A DNA stretch of 64,000 bases from Kordiimonas laminariae (GTDB lineage: Bacteria; Pseudomonadota; Alphaproteobacteria; Sphingomonadales; Kordiimonadaceae): positions 248,001-312,000 of the forward strand of contig NZ_JAKQZA010000005.1 in the NCBI RefSeq assembly GCF_023008165.1. Reading direction: 5' to 3'. This document shows positions 18,599-27,092 of the stretch, in pieces. Made by a program: the position numbers and the translations under genes. How positions within the stretch are numbered: position 1 is the first letter of the stretch; every line of letters starts with the position of its first letter. The notes under the pieces were generated by a model, which saw only the letters and a list, made by a program, of their open reading frames with translations, made no database searches and had not been told where the DNA came from.

Positions 18599-19534
18599 TT
18601 AGCTGAAGAGGATTGAAGAAAGCCTTCTTCTGTATTTCAGAGTGAAAGGGTCTGTAGGCCCTGCTGCCTCGAATAACTTCAAGAGTTGTTCGCGGGCTTT
18701 GCCGTCTTCCCACTCTCTGTCGCGCATAATAATGCCGAGAAGTGCTTCTGCAGCGGCCGCCATATCGCCTGCCGCCTGACGTGCCAGTGCTAACTCATAA
18801 CGTACAGAATGGTTACTTGGATCACTTTCTAACTGTTTTTCGAGGGCTTCAGCATCTCCGGCGTCCTCAGCCTGGCTAGCCAGTTCAATAGATGTTTCCA
18901 GCTTTTGAACCCGTTCTGTAAGCTTGGCTTCGGCTGCGGCTTTACTGTCTACCGCATCGAGAATTTGTTTGGCTTGTTCAAGTTCACCCATAGAGAAACT
19001 TATTTCCGCAAAGCCAACAAGCCCGCGAATGTTGGTGTTATCGTGGCTTAGCACTTGCTGATATATAGCGGTGGCTTGCTCTGCCTGCCCTGCTTCCAGC
19101 ATTGCTTCCGCCTGATCCATCGCTTCATCAAGTGGATTGCCTGCGGCACCCGCTCCGCCAGAGATTTGTGTCAGCCGTTCAATGAAAGCTGTAATTTGTG
19201 ATGGTGGCACTGCGCCCTGGAAACCATCAACGGGTTGCCCTTGCCAGAAAGCAAGTACTGTGGGCAGGCTTTGAACCTGCAATTGTGCGCACAGTGTTTG
19301 GTTCTGGTCTGCGTTTACCTTCACAAGGGCAACTGCTCCGCCTGCAGCATTTACAGCTTGCTCTAGTGCAGGCATAAGCTGCTTGCACGGTGTGCACCAA
19401 TCAGCCCAGAAATCTACGATAACAGGCCGGGTTTTAGAGGCTTCAATTACATCAACTGCAAAACTCTGGATATCACCATCTTTAATCAGTGTGTCTTGTG
19501 CGGCTGCTGGGCCACCTGTCATCTGGTCCATCAT
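18599..19534 (-). CDS. Thioredoxin-TPR co-chaperone (CnoX/YbbN-like)
   Basis: A 311-residue cytoplasmic protein: an N-terminal thioredoxin fold with active site WADWCTPC (Cys47, Cys50), PTVLAFWQGQPVDGFQGA, then tetratricopeptide-like helices to the C-terminus. This is the architecture of YbbN/CnoX, a holdase that protects proteins during oxidative stress and hands them to chaperones. Here both active-site Cys are present, unlike E. coli CnoX, so disulfide exchange is possible. It is the first gene of the thioredoxin-LON-Trm112 group. Confidence 0.88.
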   Translation of the reverse strand: MMDQMTGGPAAAQDTLIKDGDIQSFAVDVIEASKTRPVIVDFWADWCTPCKQLMPALEQAVNAAGGAVALVKVNADQNQTLCAQLQVQSLPTVLAFWQGQPVDGFQGAVPPSQITAFIERLTQISGGAGAAGNPLDEAMDQAEAMLEAGQAEQATAIYQQVLSHDNTNIRGLVGFAEISFSMGELEQAKQILDAVDSKAAAEAKLTERVQKLETSIELASQAEDAGDAEALEKQLESDPSNHSVRYELALARQAAGDMAAAAEALLGIIMRDREWEDGKAREQLLKLFEAAGPTDPFTLKYRRRLSSILFS

Positions 19535-19553
19535 ATATCTCTTTTGTGGCCGT

Positions 19554-20090
19554 TTATTCGGCGGGGCTATCTAAATCTACAATAAGGGGTTCATACCCGC
19601 ACGCACGAATGAACACAAGAAGGTCTTGTGGGGTGATGGCTGTGGTGGCTGCATTATGAAGCGGATGATAATTAAGAAGTTCTTCTTCCATCATGCTTTT
19701 ATCAAGCGCCACAATAAGGGGGGCTTCCGCGTCCTGAAGCACTTGCAGATTAACAAGTGCAAACGGTGTAACAGAACCGGGGATGACATCCAGCATCTCC
19801 TTCAGGCTGTTTGCGCTACCAAAGGAAAGCCGTCCCATGCCTAAAAAACTGGAGAGGGATTTAAGGTCAACCCGGCGATTTTCATCCACCATAACAAGGG
19901 CGCGGCGTTTCTTTTTATCTCGTACAAAAAGGCTCTTACAGTGTCCGCCAGGCATACCACCTGTATCATCTCTTGCTAACTGCGCTTCTTCCACAGTGAA
20001 TACGGGCTTATGGCGGTATGTTTTTGTGGAGATTTCAAACCTGTCCAAAAAGTCAAAAAGCTTGGTTTCGGATTCCCTTGATTCATCCAT
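19554..20090 (-). CDS. YbaK/ProX-type aminoacyl-tRNA deacylase
   Basis: Trans-acting editing enzyme of 178 residues, probably hydrolysing Ala-tRNA(Pro) as ProX/PrdX do. The YbaK fold is visible: HKPVFTVEEAQ, GGHCKSLFVRDKKKRRALVM with the conserved catalytic-pocket Lys, LGMGRLSFGSANSLKEMLDV, and GSVTPFALVNL. This is the free-standing form, without a prolyl-tRNA synthetase domain. Its stop is 20 bases before the start of the thioredoxin-TPR gene, so it may head the same operon. Confidence 0.88.
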   Translation of the reverse strand: MDESRESETKLFDFLDRFEISTKTYRHKPVFTVEEAQLARDDTGGMPGGHCKSLFVRDKKKRRALVMVDENRRVDLKSLSSFLGMGRLSFGSANSLKEMLDVIPGSVTPFALVNLQVLQDAEAPLIVALDKSMMEEELLNYHPLHNAATTAITPQDLLVFIRACGYEPLIVDLDSPAE

Positions 20091-20191
20091 AATCTAGCCT
20101 TTAAATAGGTTGAATTCTGTAATTATATTGGCGTAAAAATGTTATTTTTCAATGCTTTATTAGAAAAATGATAAAAAAATGAAAAAAGGTG

Positions 20192-20219
20192 TTGCAAAGG
20201 AAACGCGGATGCCTATTAT
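20192..20219 (+). promoter_or_regulatory. Probable promoter of tRNA-Gly
   Basis: TTGCAA (20192-20197), 16-base spacer, TATTAT (20214-20219), followed by a GC-rich CCGCCGC stretch as in stringently controlled stable-RNA promoters. It lies about 50 bases before the tRNA. Confidence 0.55.
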
Positions 20220-20268
20220 CCGCCGCACAGCAAGCGACACTGTCACTTGCGTACCCCATTTAAGCCGA

Positions 20269-20343
20269 GCGGGCGTAGCTCAGGGGTAGAGCATAACCTT
20301 GCCAAGGTTAGGGTCGTGAGTTCGAATCTCATCGCCCGCTCCA
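20269..20343 (+). tRNA. tRNA-Gly (anticodon GCC)
   Basis: Complete cloverleaf. Acceptor arms GCGGGCG (20269-20275) and CGCCCGC (20333-20339) pair perfectly. The D arm is GCTC/GAGC, the anticodon stem TAACC/GGTTA holds loop TTGCCAA with GCC at 20301-20303, and the T arm GTGAG/CTCAT holds TTCGAAT. Discriminator T and an encoded CCA end the gene. Confidence 0.98.
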
Positions 20344-20346
20344 CTT

Positions 20347-20378
20347 AAAAAACCCTTCCAGTTTTGGAAGGGTTTTTT
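20347..20378 (+). terminator. Terminator after tRNA-Gly
   Basis: AAAAAACCCTTCCA pairs with TGGAAGGGTTTTTT around a GTTT loop, starting 4 bases after the encoded CCA. Strong stem with a T tract. Confidence 0.9.
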
Positions 20379-20464
20379 GCGTTTAAGGCTATATAGTTCC
20401 TTGATCTTATAATTTCCCAGTTTGTGCTTATCTAAAATAGATAAAGAATGACAGAGGGGGCTCT

Positions 20465-21757
20465 ATGTCAGCAAAAACATATTTGAAGCAGGGGCTTACC
20501 GTCTGCTTTGCGACAGCTTTACTGCTTACACCTTCCTATCAGGCTAGTGCCGTAGAGGACGATATTCATAAAATCGCAAGGGAGGTGTTGCCTACGGAAG
20601 CTCTTTATGAGCTTTGGGCTCAGTCGCTTACAGATAGGGAAGTGGCGAGGCGATTTTATAATAGCCTGAAAGACAAGCATACCTTCACGCCTATCAAGGG
20701 TGATGAAGATAATATGCTCGTTACCTACTTTGCTATGGGTAGTAAGGACACTGATTATATCCTTCAGTCCGGCGGGCCAGATTTTTATGGCCTTCGTTTC
20801 AAACGTCTTGGTAATACCGACTTATTTTATTGCACTCAGCGTGTGCCGAAAGATGCCATGTTTATCTATGGCTATAATGAATTTAAAAAACGCTCCTTCG
20901 GTAAAGGAGGGGTGATCCAGACAGAGGAAATGGATCATATCCATGATGGAGCACTTTATGCGCCTGATGCTCCTGTCTCGCAGCATGTTGAAGCACAGGC
21001 AGGTGTGCCGAAAGGCCAGCTGGAAACCATTACATTTAAGAGCACCTACATGAACGAAGAGCGGCGCCTTCATGTTTATGTGCCCGCAGGGTATGATGAA
21101 GCCAAACCGCATAATCTGATCATCCAGTTTGATGGCAGGCAATATGCAGCGGAGGCGAATGCGGGCCCTCTTTATCGTGGGTGGACCCCTATGACCACTA
21201 TTCTGGATAATATGATTGCGGGTGGTGAGATCGTACCAACCATTGCAGTTTTAATTCCCAATCAGGGCAATCGTTCCCGTGATCTTATCAGTGATGCGTT
21301 TGCAGGTTTTGTGGCCAGGGAGCTCGTGCCCTGGGTGAAGAGCAAATATACTATTAGTGATGATACGGCTGATGTCATTGTCTCAGGCCCCAGCCGAGGC
21401 GGATTTGCGGCTGCAAATATCGCCTTTAAGCATTCAGATGTTATTGGCGGGGTGCTGTCACAGTCTGGCTCATATTGGCTTACGGAGAAGGGAGATAAAA
21501 ACTGGCCCGTTTACCCCGCATATGATGGCAAGCTTATTAAGGCGTTTAAAGCTTCTGATAAAGTACCGATCAACTTCTATCTGGGTGTCGGGCTTTATGA
21601 GCTCGGTGCGGGTATGGTGGGGACGAACCGAGAGCTTAGAGATATCCTTGAACTCAAAGGCTACAGCGTCACCTACAGAGAATATAAAACCGGCCACTCC
21701 CATGTTAGCTGGCGGCATACCTTGCCTGATGGGCTTAGGGCCCTTCTTGGAGAATAA
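20465..21757 (+). CDS. Secreted enterochelin-esterase-like alpha/beta hydrolase
   Basis: A 430-residue exported esterase. It has a signal peptide (about residues 1-29), an N-terminal beta-sandwich of roughly 150 residues like the Fes/early-set domain, and a C-terminal esterase-D domain. The nucleophile elbow is VSGPSRGG with Ser310, the catalytic His is likely in GHSHVSWRH near the end, and LHVYVPAGYD with IIQFDGRQY are typical of the Fes/IroE/esterase-D group. Substrate could be a siderophore ester or another ester; no siderophore genes are nearby, so this is not settled. AGGGGG precedes the ATG. Confidence 0.85.
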   Translation: MSAKTYLKQGLTVCFATALLLTPSYQASAVEDDIHKIAREVLPTEALYELWAQSLTDREVARRFYNSLKDKHTFTPIKGDEDNMLVTYFAMGSKDTDYILQSGGPDFYGLRFKRLGNTDLFYCTQRVPKDAMFIYGYNEFKKRSFGKGGVIQTEEMDHIHDGALYAPDAPVSQHVEAQAGVPKGQLETITFKSTYMNEERRLHVYVPAGYDEAKPHNLIIQFDGRQYAAEANAGPLYRGWTPMTTILDNMIAGGEIVPTIAVLIPNQGNRSRDLISDAFAGFVARELVPWVKSKYTISDDTADVIVSGPSRGGFAAANIAFKHSDVIGGVLSQSGSYWLTEKGDKNWPVYPAYDGKLIKAFKASDKVPINFYLGVGLYELGAGMVGTNRELRDILELKGYSVTYREYKTGHSHVSWRHTLPDGLRALLGE

Positions 21758-21769
21758 CCACGGCATAAA

Positions 21770-21794
21770 GTAGGGTTTTTTGCCCTGCTTTTTT
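21770..21794 (+). terminator. Terminator after esterase gene
   Basis: GTAGGG (21770-21775) pairs with CCCTGC (21783-21788, one G-T pair), followed by TTTTTT. It lies 12 bases past the esterase stop. Confidence 0.75.
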
Positions 21795-21979
21795 ATTTCT
21801 CTTATTCACATATGAATAAAATTAATCAGCTAATTTTGATCTAAAGTTTAGGTGATTTTACTCAAAATATACCCATAAAGGTGAAGAAAATTCCTTCTAT
21901 AGATTTGACTTAGGTATTTCTCATCACTATATAAACTTCTCTATAGGTTGATATAATAAAACTTTTAAGGGAATTTAAA

Positions 21980-23077
21980 GTGGTTAAGAGTTCTATTTGG
22001 GAAGATACTCTTCTTTCTTTTTCTAATGTTAATTTACTAAAAAATCTCACGTTGCCAGTACACGCAGCGGTATCTGCCAAAGCGGCTTCTTCGGAGTTTG
22101 CGGCCGCTGAACAAACCGGCACAGATGGTGATGATGTGCTCAGGGGTTCAGTAGGCAATGACACTATCAAAGCTGGCGCTGGTGATGATGAAATCTGGGC
22201 TGGTGCCGACGATGAAGGCCATGACCTTTTTGAAGGCGAAGACGGCAACGATACGCTCGGTGGCAGTGTTGGCAATGACACGCTTGTTGGTGGTGCGGGT
22301 ACTGACCTGATGTTTGGCGGCGCTGGCAACGATGCAATATACGCGCACCTGACGGATGATACATCAGGTACTGAAGGTGACACGATGTGGGCGGGTGCTG
22401 GGAGCGATACACTTGTTGGTGCAGATGGTGCGGATTCGCTTGGCGGCGGAGACGGTCACGATAGCATTGATGCTGGTGCAGGTGATGATGTTATCTTTGG
22501 CGGTCGTGGTGTAGTGGGCGATGATTGGATTCAAGCTGGCACCGGGAACGATACAGTCTACGCTTCAATCGGAAATGATATCGTTCGTGGCAGTGAAGGT
22601 GAAGATCTTATCTATGGTGGCAGCGGAAATGATACCATCTTTGCAGGCGCTGATAATGACACCATTTACGGCGGCGCAGGCAACGATTCTATAGGCGGCA
22701 ACGAAGGTGTCGATATTATTCGGGCCGGTGACGGCAATGATATCATTTATGGTGATGAAGGCGGTGACCGTATTGAAGGTGGCGCTGGTGATGATACCAT
22801 TTATGGCGGCGCGGGCAATGATAGCCTCTTTGGTGATGAAGGGGCGGATGTGTTTGTTTTCGAGCAAGGGTCAGGCGCTGATACCATTGGCTCAAACTAC
22901 AGCCTAGCGGAAGATAGCCTTGATCTCACCGATTATAACATTGCAGATATTGAAACTTTGAAGGCTGCCACAACGGACGGTATTTTCGGCCTGACGATTG
23001 ATCTTGGCGCGGGTAATGAAATTCGTATCGCTGGCGTGCATATGGATGATTTCGATAACCTCACCATCCTTATCTAG
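21980..23077 (+). CDS. RTX calcium-binding repeat protein
   Basis: A 365-residue acidic protein made largely of GGxGxDxux nonapeptide repeats (for example GGAGNDTIYG, GGAGDDTIYGGAGNDSL) from about residue 45 to 295. These fold as a calcium-dependent parallel beta-roll. There is no N-terminal signal peptide; the C-terminal 65 residues, non-repetitive and acidic/hydrophobic, probably carry a type I secretion signal. No lipase, protease or adhesin domain is visible, so it may be structural or a surface-binding protein. GTG 21980 is used since AAGGGA lies 7 bases upstream and no ATG occurs near the N-terminus. No type I secretion genes are nearby. Confidence 0.85.
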   Translation: MVKSSIWEDTLLSFSNVNLLKNLTLPVHAAVSAKAASSEFAAAEQTGTDGDDVLRGSVGNDTIKAGAGDDEIWAGADDEGHDLFEGEDGNDTLGGSVGNDTLVGGAGTDLMFGGAGNDAIYAHLTDDTSGTEGDTMWAGAGSDTLVGADGADSLGGGDGHDSIDAGAGDDVIFGGRGVVGDDWIQAGTGNDTVYASIGNDIVRGSEGEDLIYGGSGNDTIFAGADNDTIYGGAGNDSIGGNEGVDIIRAGDGNDIIYGDEGGDRIEGGAGDDTIYGGAGNDSLFGDEGADVFVFEQGSGADTIGSNYSLAEDSLDLTDYNIADIETLKAATTDGIFGLTIDLGAGNEIRIAGVHMDDFDNLTILI

Positions 23078-23172
23078 ATAACCACCCTGCTCAAGTGGTA
23101 CCGGGCGGCCTGCAAAACCCAGTGTGTCGCCCGCCTTTAAACCGGGCCTATAAACCGAGATCACGACAAACA

Positions 23173-23205
23173 AAGCAGTTCCAGCCCCGCTGGCGCTGCT
23201 TTTTT
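23173..23205 (+). terminator. Terminator after RTX gene
   Basis: AAGCAG..CCAGC / GCTGG..CTGCTT stem with a small internal loop and CCC apex, followed by a T run, about 100 bases past the RTX stop. Confidence 0.7.
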
Positions 23206-23306
23206 CTGTGGCGGTGATGTTTCCTGATGGGAGAAGAATAAAGCTTTATTCCACTCCGATTTGCCGTAGGTTGTGTTTATGCAGGTTAGAAATAGAGGGG
23301 GATAAT

Positions 23307-24758
23307 ATGAAAGCCAAATTGGGTTTAGCGCTGATATATTCATTGGTTCTAATGCTTTTTACGCCGCTGAGCGTTTATGGTGATGTTAATAAAGCTGAAC
23401 TGAAAGAACTGGTTGATGGCTATGCATCAAAACAGGGTTTCAGTGGTACGGTGCTTATTGCCCGTGGTGGTGAAATACTTGTAGAGGCTTCTTACGGTGA
23501 AGCGGATATCGAATGGGGGGTGCCTAACACACCTTCTGCGCTCTACAGAATAGGATCTCTTTCAAAGCCGCTTACCGCAACCCTTGTTATGGCACTGGTA
23601 GAAGATGGGATATTATCTCTCGATGGCACGCTGGCTGATTATCTACCTGATATATATGGCGGTACGCCAGTGGCCGGTGTAACGGTGGCACAGCTCCTCA
23701 GCCACCTCTCTGCCATTCAGGATGTGCCAGGGAATTATAATGATCCCTGGTGGCAAACGGTTGCTCGCCAAAGCTTTGCACCAGAGACCTTTGCTCGTGA
23801 GTGGATCAAACCAACCTTGAACGGAACGCCCGGCGAGAGATGGCGTTATAATAACTCAGGTTTTTATCTGCTGGGAGTGATTGTTGAACGTGTTACGGGC
23901 AAATCATATGCGGAAAACCTTCAAACCCATATTTTTGGCCCGGCAGGGATGCAAAATAGCGGGGTTTACTCCAACGAAGCAATACTAAAGGGGCTTGCTC
24001 AGGGCTATAGCCGCGATGCAAAGGGTGATTATATTAAGCCACTTCATATTGATGCGAGTGTTTCTTATGCGGCGGCTGGTGTTTATTCCTCCGCCCGCGA
24101 TATCTACAGGTTTGATCGTGCCCTTTATGGCGATGCGCTCCTTAGTGCAGAAAGCCGTACGAATATGTTAACGGCAAAAACAGCCTTCCCGTACGGCTTT
24201 GGCTGGGGGGTTGAGCATTGGGATTTAAGTGGTGGTGTAACGCTGGATGTTGTTAGCCATACGGGCAGTATCCCGGGATATCAAAGCTATTATCTGCGTT
24301 CAGAAGCAGCGCAAGACTGTGTGATTGTTCTGAACAATAAAAATCAGGGTGGTTTGGTTATTCAGATGGGGCAGGATTTGATGCGGGTCTTAAATGGTAA
24401 GCACAGCCTTGCTGCCTTTCTTATGCCAATCAATGAAGCGCAGGGTACAGCTGCTATGGTTGCAGCGTTTGAAAACCTGGGTGATGACCGTAGCAGATAT
24501 GATGTAAGCGAAAGCCAGATGAACAGGCTTGGGTACAGGTTTCTTAGAGGAAAGCATCTTGAAAGCGCTATCGCCGTTTTCCGCTGGAATACTGAATTAT
24601 ACCCAAATTCCGCTAATACCTTCGATAGCCTTGGTGAAGCATACCGAACTGCAGGGCAACAAGAAAAAGCCATTGAAAGCTATCAAAAAGCCTTAGCCCT
24701 GGCCCCTGAAAGCCCATCTGCCACAGCGGCTCTGAAGGAGCTGGAGGCAAATAAATAG
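23307..24758 (+). CDS. Serine beta-lactamase-family hydrolase with C-terminal TPR
   Basis: A 483-residue exported serine hydrolase of the class C beta-lactamase/PBP fold. ATG 23307 starts a signal peptide (MKAKLGLALIYSLVLML..VYG) after GAGGGGG. Catalytic motifs: SxxK as SLSK at residues 84-87, YxN as YNN (WRYNNSGFYLLG), and HTG (SHTGSIPGYQSYY). The last 80 residues form tetratricopeptide-like helices (FDSLGEAYRTAGQQEKAIESYQKAL), a combination often found in esterase/peptidase members of this family rather than in true drug-resistance enzymes. Probably a D-aminopeptidase or esterase; substrate unknown. Confidence 0.88.
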   Translation: MKAKLGLALIYSLVLMLFTPLSVYGDVNKAELKELVDGYASKQGFSGTVLIARGGEILVEASYGEADIEWGVPNTPSALYRIGSLSKPLTATLVMALVEDGILSLDGTLADYLPDIYGGTPVAGVTVAQLLSHLSAIQDVPGNYNDPWWQTVARQSFAPETFAREWIKPTLNGTPGERWRYNNSGFYLLGVIVERVTGKSYAENLQTHIFGPAGMQNSGVYSNEAILKGLAQGYSRDAKGDYIKPLHIDASVSYAAAGVYSSARDIYRFDRALYGDALLSAESRTNMLTAKTAFPYGFGWGVEHWDLSGGVTLDVVSHTGSIPGYQSYYLRSEAAQDCVIVLNNKNQGGLVIQMGQDLMRVLNGKHSLAAFLMPINEAQGTAAMVAAFENLGDDRSRYDVSESQMNRLGYRFLRGKHLESAIAVFRWNTELYPNSANTFDSLGEAYRTAGQQEKAIESYQKALALAPESPSATAALKELEANK

Positions 24759-24775
24759 AGATTGAGGTTCCGACC

Positions 24776-24807
24776 TAAAAAAACCGCACCCCGGAGAGAG
24801 GTGCGGT
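24776..24807 (-). terminator. Terminator after GH97 gene (leftward)
   Basis: On the minus strand ACCGCACC (24807-24800) pairs with GGTGCGGT (24790-24783), followed by a run of T. A second hairpin (GGGAGAG/CTCTCCC, 24817-24838) lies between it and the gene. Confidence 0.7.
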
Positions 24808-24854
24808 AAGGTTGGTGGGAGAGGCTCAAGGCTCTCCCGGCCCCAAATGTTCGG

Positions 24855-26927
24855 TTAGTCGAGCGCCTTGAAGCGCACAGCGAAACCGCCGCCTGCTGCC
24901 ATTGGCAGCTTGAGCGTGTCGCCTTTTTTCACTGTTTCTTTATAAATCGCCATTGCATACGGGTTGCTTTTCCAGTCGGCATCATCAGCGTCGCGGTAAA
25001 CCTGCGCTTCATAGGATACGCCCTCTTCAAGGAAGGAAAGCGCCTGCGCGTAATCACGGGCGTTATCGCCTGTAAGGCCGCCAAGATACCAATCCTTGCC
25101 GTCACGCTCCTTACGTGCGATTACAGCATAATCGCCGATCTCACCAGCGAGCGGGATGCTCTCTGCCCAGTCTGTTGGTACATCTTTAATGAACTGGAAT
25201 GCATCTGCGTGTTTGCCGTAATTCTCTGGCAGGTCAGCTGCCATTTGAATAGGGCTGTAGATCACCACATACAGGGAAAGCTGTTTCGCCAGTGTTGTTT
25301 CTACGCGGTTGTTCGGCTTGGCTTCCTCGAACAGGAGATCGAAGATGCCCGGGGTGAAATCCATCGGCCCTGAAAGCATTCGGGTGTAGGGAAGGATCGC
25401 CGTGTGGGAGGGTGGGTTGCCCGGATCACCCCAGGCGTTATATTCTTGGCCGCGTGCGCCTTCGCGGGAAATCCAGTTCGGATATGTACGGCGCAGGCCG
25501 GTATCTTTCACGGGTTCGTGGCTGTTGATGGAAATTTTGCGTTTCGCAGCACTTTCCAGCACACGTACGTGGTGATCAACCACATATTGGCCATCATGAT
25601 ATTCATAGTGTTTGGTGCCGTCAGCCTCTGTGTGATGGGTTTTCCCTGCATCAGCCACGTAGCCCGTTTTTACCTGTGAAATATTCATTTTTTCAAACAG
25701 GTCAAAGCCATCATCCATCTGGGCTTCATAGTTTGAAATGCCACCTGATGTTTCGTGGTGGCCCACAATCTGTACACCGCGCTCTTTTGCATATTCCGCC
25801 AGTTCTGGCAGGTTATAATCCGGGTAGGGCTGGGTGAAAGAGAAGACATCTCCGTTTTCATACCAGTTGCCATCCCAGCCGATGTTCCAGCCTTCAACAA
25901 GCACGCCTTTGAAGCCGTTTTCTGCTGCGAAATCGATATAGCGTTTGGTGTTTTCTGTGGTGGCACCGTGCTTGCCGTCTGATCCCCATGTGGAGGCTGC
26001 CAGGTGCATTTCCCACCAGATGCCCACATATTTGCTTGGTTCAACCCAGCTTACATCGCCCAGTTTATTTGGTTCATTCAGGTTCAGAATAATATCCGAT
26101 TTCATCAGGTCGTATGCCGTATCTGAAATTTGGATCGTGCGCCACGGAGTGGTGAACTCGCCTTCTGTGCGCACTTTATCACCGTTCGGCCAAGGGGCCA
26201 GATTAGCTTCAAAGCTGCCGTCCGGGTTCTTCAGCATGGTCATGCCGGAATAATTCACAAGCGCTGCTTCATGAAGGCTTACATATTTGCCGCCAGTGGT
26301 TTTGAGGGTGATGGGTGTGTGGGCCTCTTTCACATCCTTAAGGGGGCTCTCGTTATAGAGATATTCATACCGGTTCCACTCCCGGCCCGGAATCCACCAT
26401 GCGGTTGAAGCATCATCAAACTGGAAACCAGTGATTTCATCTGTGATGATAGCGCTGTCAATTCCCTGCTGTTTTGGGAATTCATAGCGGAAACCAACAC
26501 CATCATTAAAAACGCGGAAACGGATGTTCAGTTCGCGGTGCTTGCCATCTTTTTCCGCAAGCTTCACGAACAGTTCTTTGTGGTTATCACGTACAAACTG
26601 ACGTTCACCCCAAGGCTGTTCCCATGTGGTATCGCTGGCTGCAATATTGGCTTCCACTACTTTCATATCGCCGCCTAGTGGTGCCATGTTTTTGAAGGCA
26701 AAACCAAGTGGGGATGGGGCAACAATTTCTTCACCGTCGCGGGTTACGCTGTATGTGGTTTGGCCCTCGCCTGCCATCAGTTTCACCACCGTGCGGCCAT
26801 CAGGGGATGTTACTTCCGTGAAGGCATGGTTTTGGTCACTATTTTGGGCAGTGGTTTCGCTTTCAGCGCATGCGGAAAGGGCAAAAAAGGCTGTAGTGCC
26901 CAAAAGTGTGCCCATAAATTTATTCAT
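24855..26927 (-). CDS. GH97 alpha-glucosidase lipoprotein (SusB-like)
   Basis: A 690-residue glycoside hydrolase family 97 enzyme that releases glucose from malto-oligosaccharides in the periplasm. It begins with a lipoprotein signal (FFALSAC, lipid-acceptor Cys20). The N-terminal beta-super-sandwich is followed by a TIM barrel and a C-terminal beta domain. Motifs: EGWNIGWDGNW, GHHETSGG, HEPVKDTGLRRTYPN and REGARGQEYNAWG, holding the calcium-binding and catalytic Glu residues of the inverting GH97 subgroup. It is the last leftward gene of the sugar locus and has candidate LacI-type operator sites 110-165 bases upstream. Confidence 0.93.
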   Translation of the reverse strand: MNKFMGTLLGTTAFFALSACAESETTAQNSDQNHAFTEVTSPDGRTVVKLMAGEGQTTYSVTRDGEEIVAPSPLGFAFKNMAPLGGDMKVVEANIAASDTTWEQPWGERQFVRDNHKELFVKLAEKDGKHRELNIRFRVFNDGVGFRYEFPKQQGIDSAIITDEITGFQFDDASTAWWIPGREWNRYEYLYNESPLKDVKEAHTPITLKTTGGKYVSLHEAALVNYSGMTMLKNPDGSFEANLAPWPNGDKVRTEGEFTTPWRTIQISDTAYDLMKSDIILNLNEPNKLGDVSWVEPSKYVGIWWEMHLAASTWGSDGKHGATTENTKRYIDFAAENGFKGVLVEGWNIGWDGNWYENGDVFSFTQPYPDYNLPELAEYAKERGVQIVGHHETSGGISNYEAQMDDGFDLFEKMNISQVKTGYVADAGKTHHTEADGTKHYEYHDGQYVVDHHVRVLESAAKRKISINSHEPVKDTGLRRTYPNWISREGARGQEYNAWGDPGNPPSHTAILPYTRMLSGPMDFTPGIFDLLFEEAKPNNRVETTLAKQLSLYVVIYSPIQMAADLPENYGKHADAFQFIKDVPTDWAESIPLAGEIGDYAVIARKERDGKDWYLGGLTGDNARDYAQALSFLEEGVSYEAQVYRDADDADWKSNPYAMAIYKETVKKGDTLKLPMAAGGGFAVRFKALD

Positions 26928-27065
26928 TTCGTTTCCCTCCCAATCACGAATGAAACACTAGGCCGCACCTTCGGTAGTATGGTGCAGCCCAGCGGCAATG
27001 CCATAGATTATTGATGAATATAGTCTGCCATCTTTTTGCAAAATTCAATGTATATTTTCATTTAT

Positions 27066-27091
27066 TTGCAAAATATTGCAGTTTTGCGCAA
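27066..27091. promoter_or_regulatory. Candidate LacI-type operator upstream of GH97
   Basis: TTGCAAAATATTGCAG (27066-27081) is nearly the same palindrome as the site before the LacI-family gene (14 of 16 bases, opposite strand). A perfect TTGCGCAA (27084-27091) adjoins it. It lies in the 165-base gap between the halogenase stop and the GH97 start; a half-site TTTTTGCAAAA is near 27034. Confidence 0.6.
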
Positions 27092-27092
27092 T

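Noticed and set aside
18587-18713. Longer N-terminus of the LON-domain protein
   Set aside because: The extension lies inside the thioredoxin-TPR coding region; ATG 18587 has a ribosome-binding site and matches the family start.
22148-22867. Open frames on the minus strand across the RTX gene, and the direct DNA repeats there
   Set aside because: The repeats follow from the nonapeptide codons of the RTX gene; units vary in length and have no unique spacers, so this is not a CRISPR array, and the antisense frames are low-complexity shadows.
23307-24758. Beta-lactamase resistance gene
   Set aside because: SxxK, YxN and HTG motifs fit the fold, but the C-terminal TPR and lack of a regulator point to an esterase or peptidase rather than a drug-resistance enzyme.
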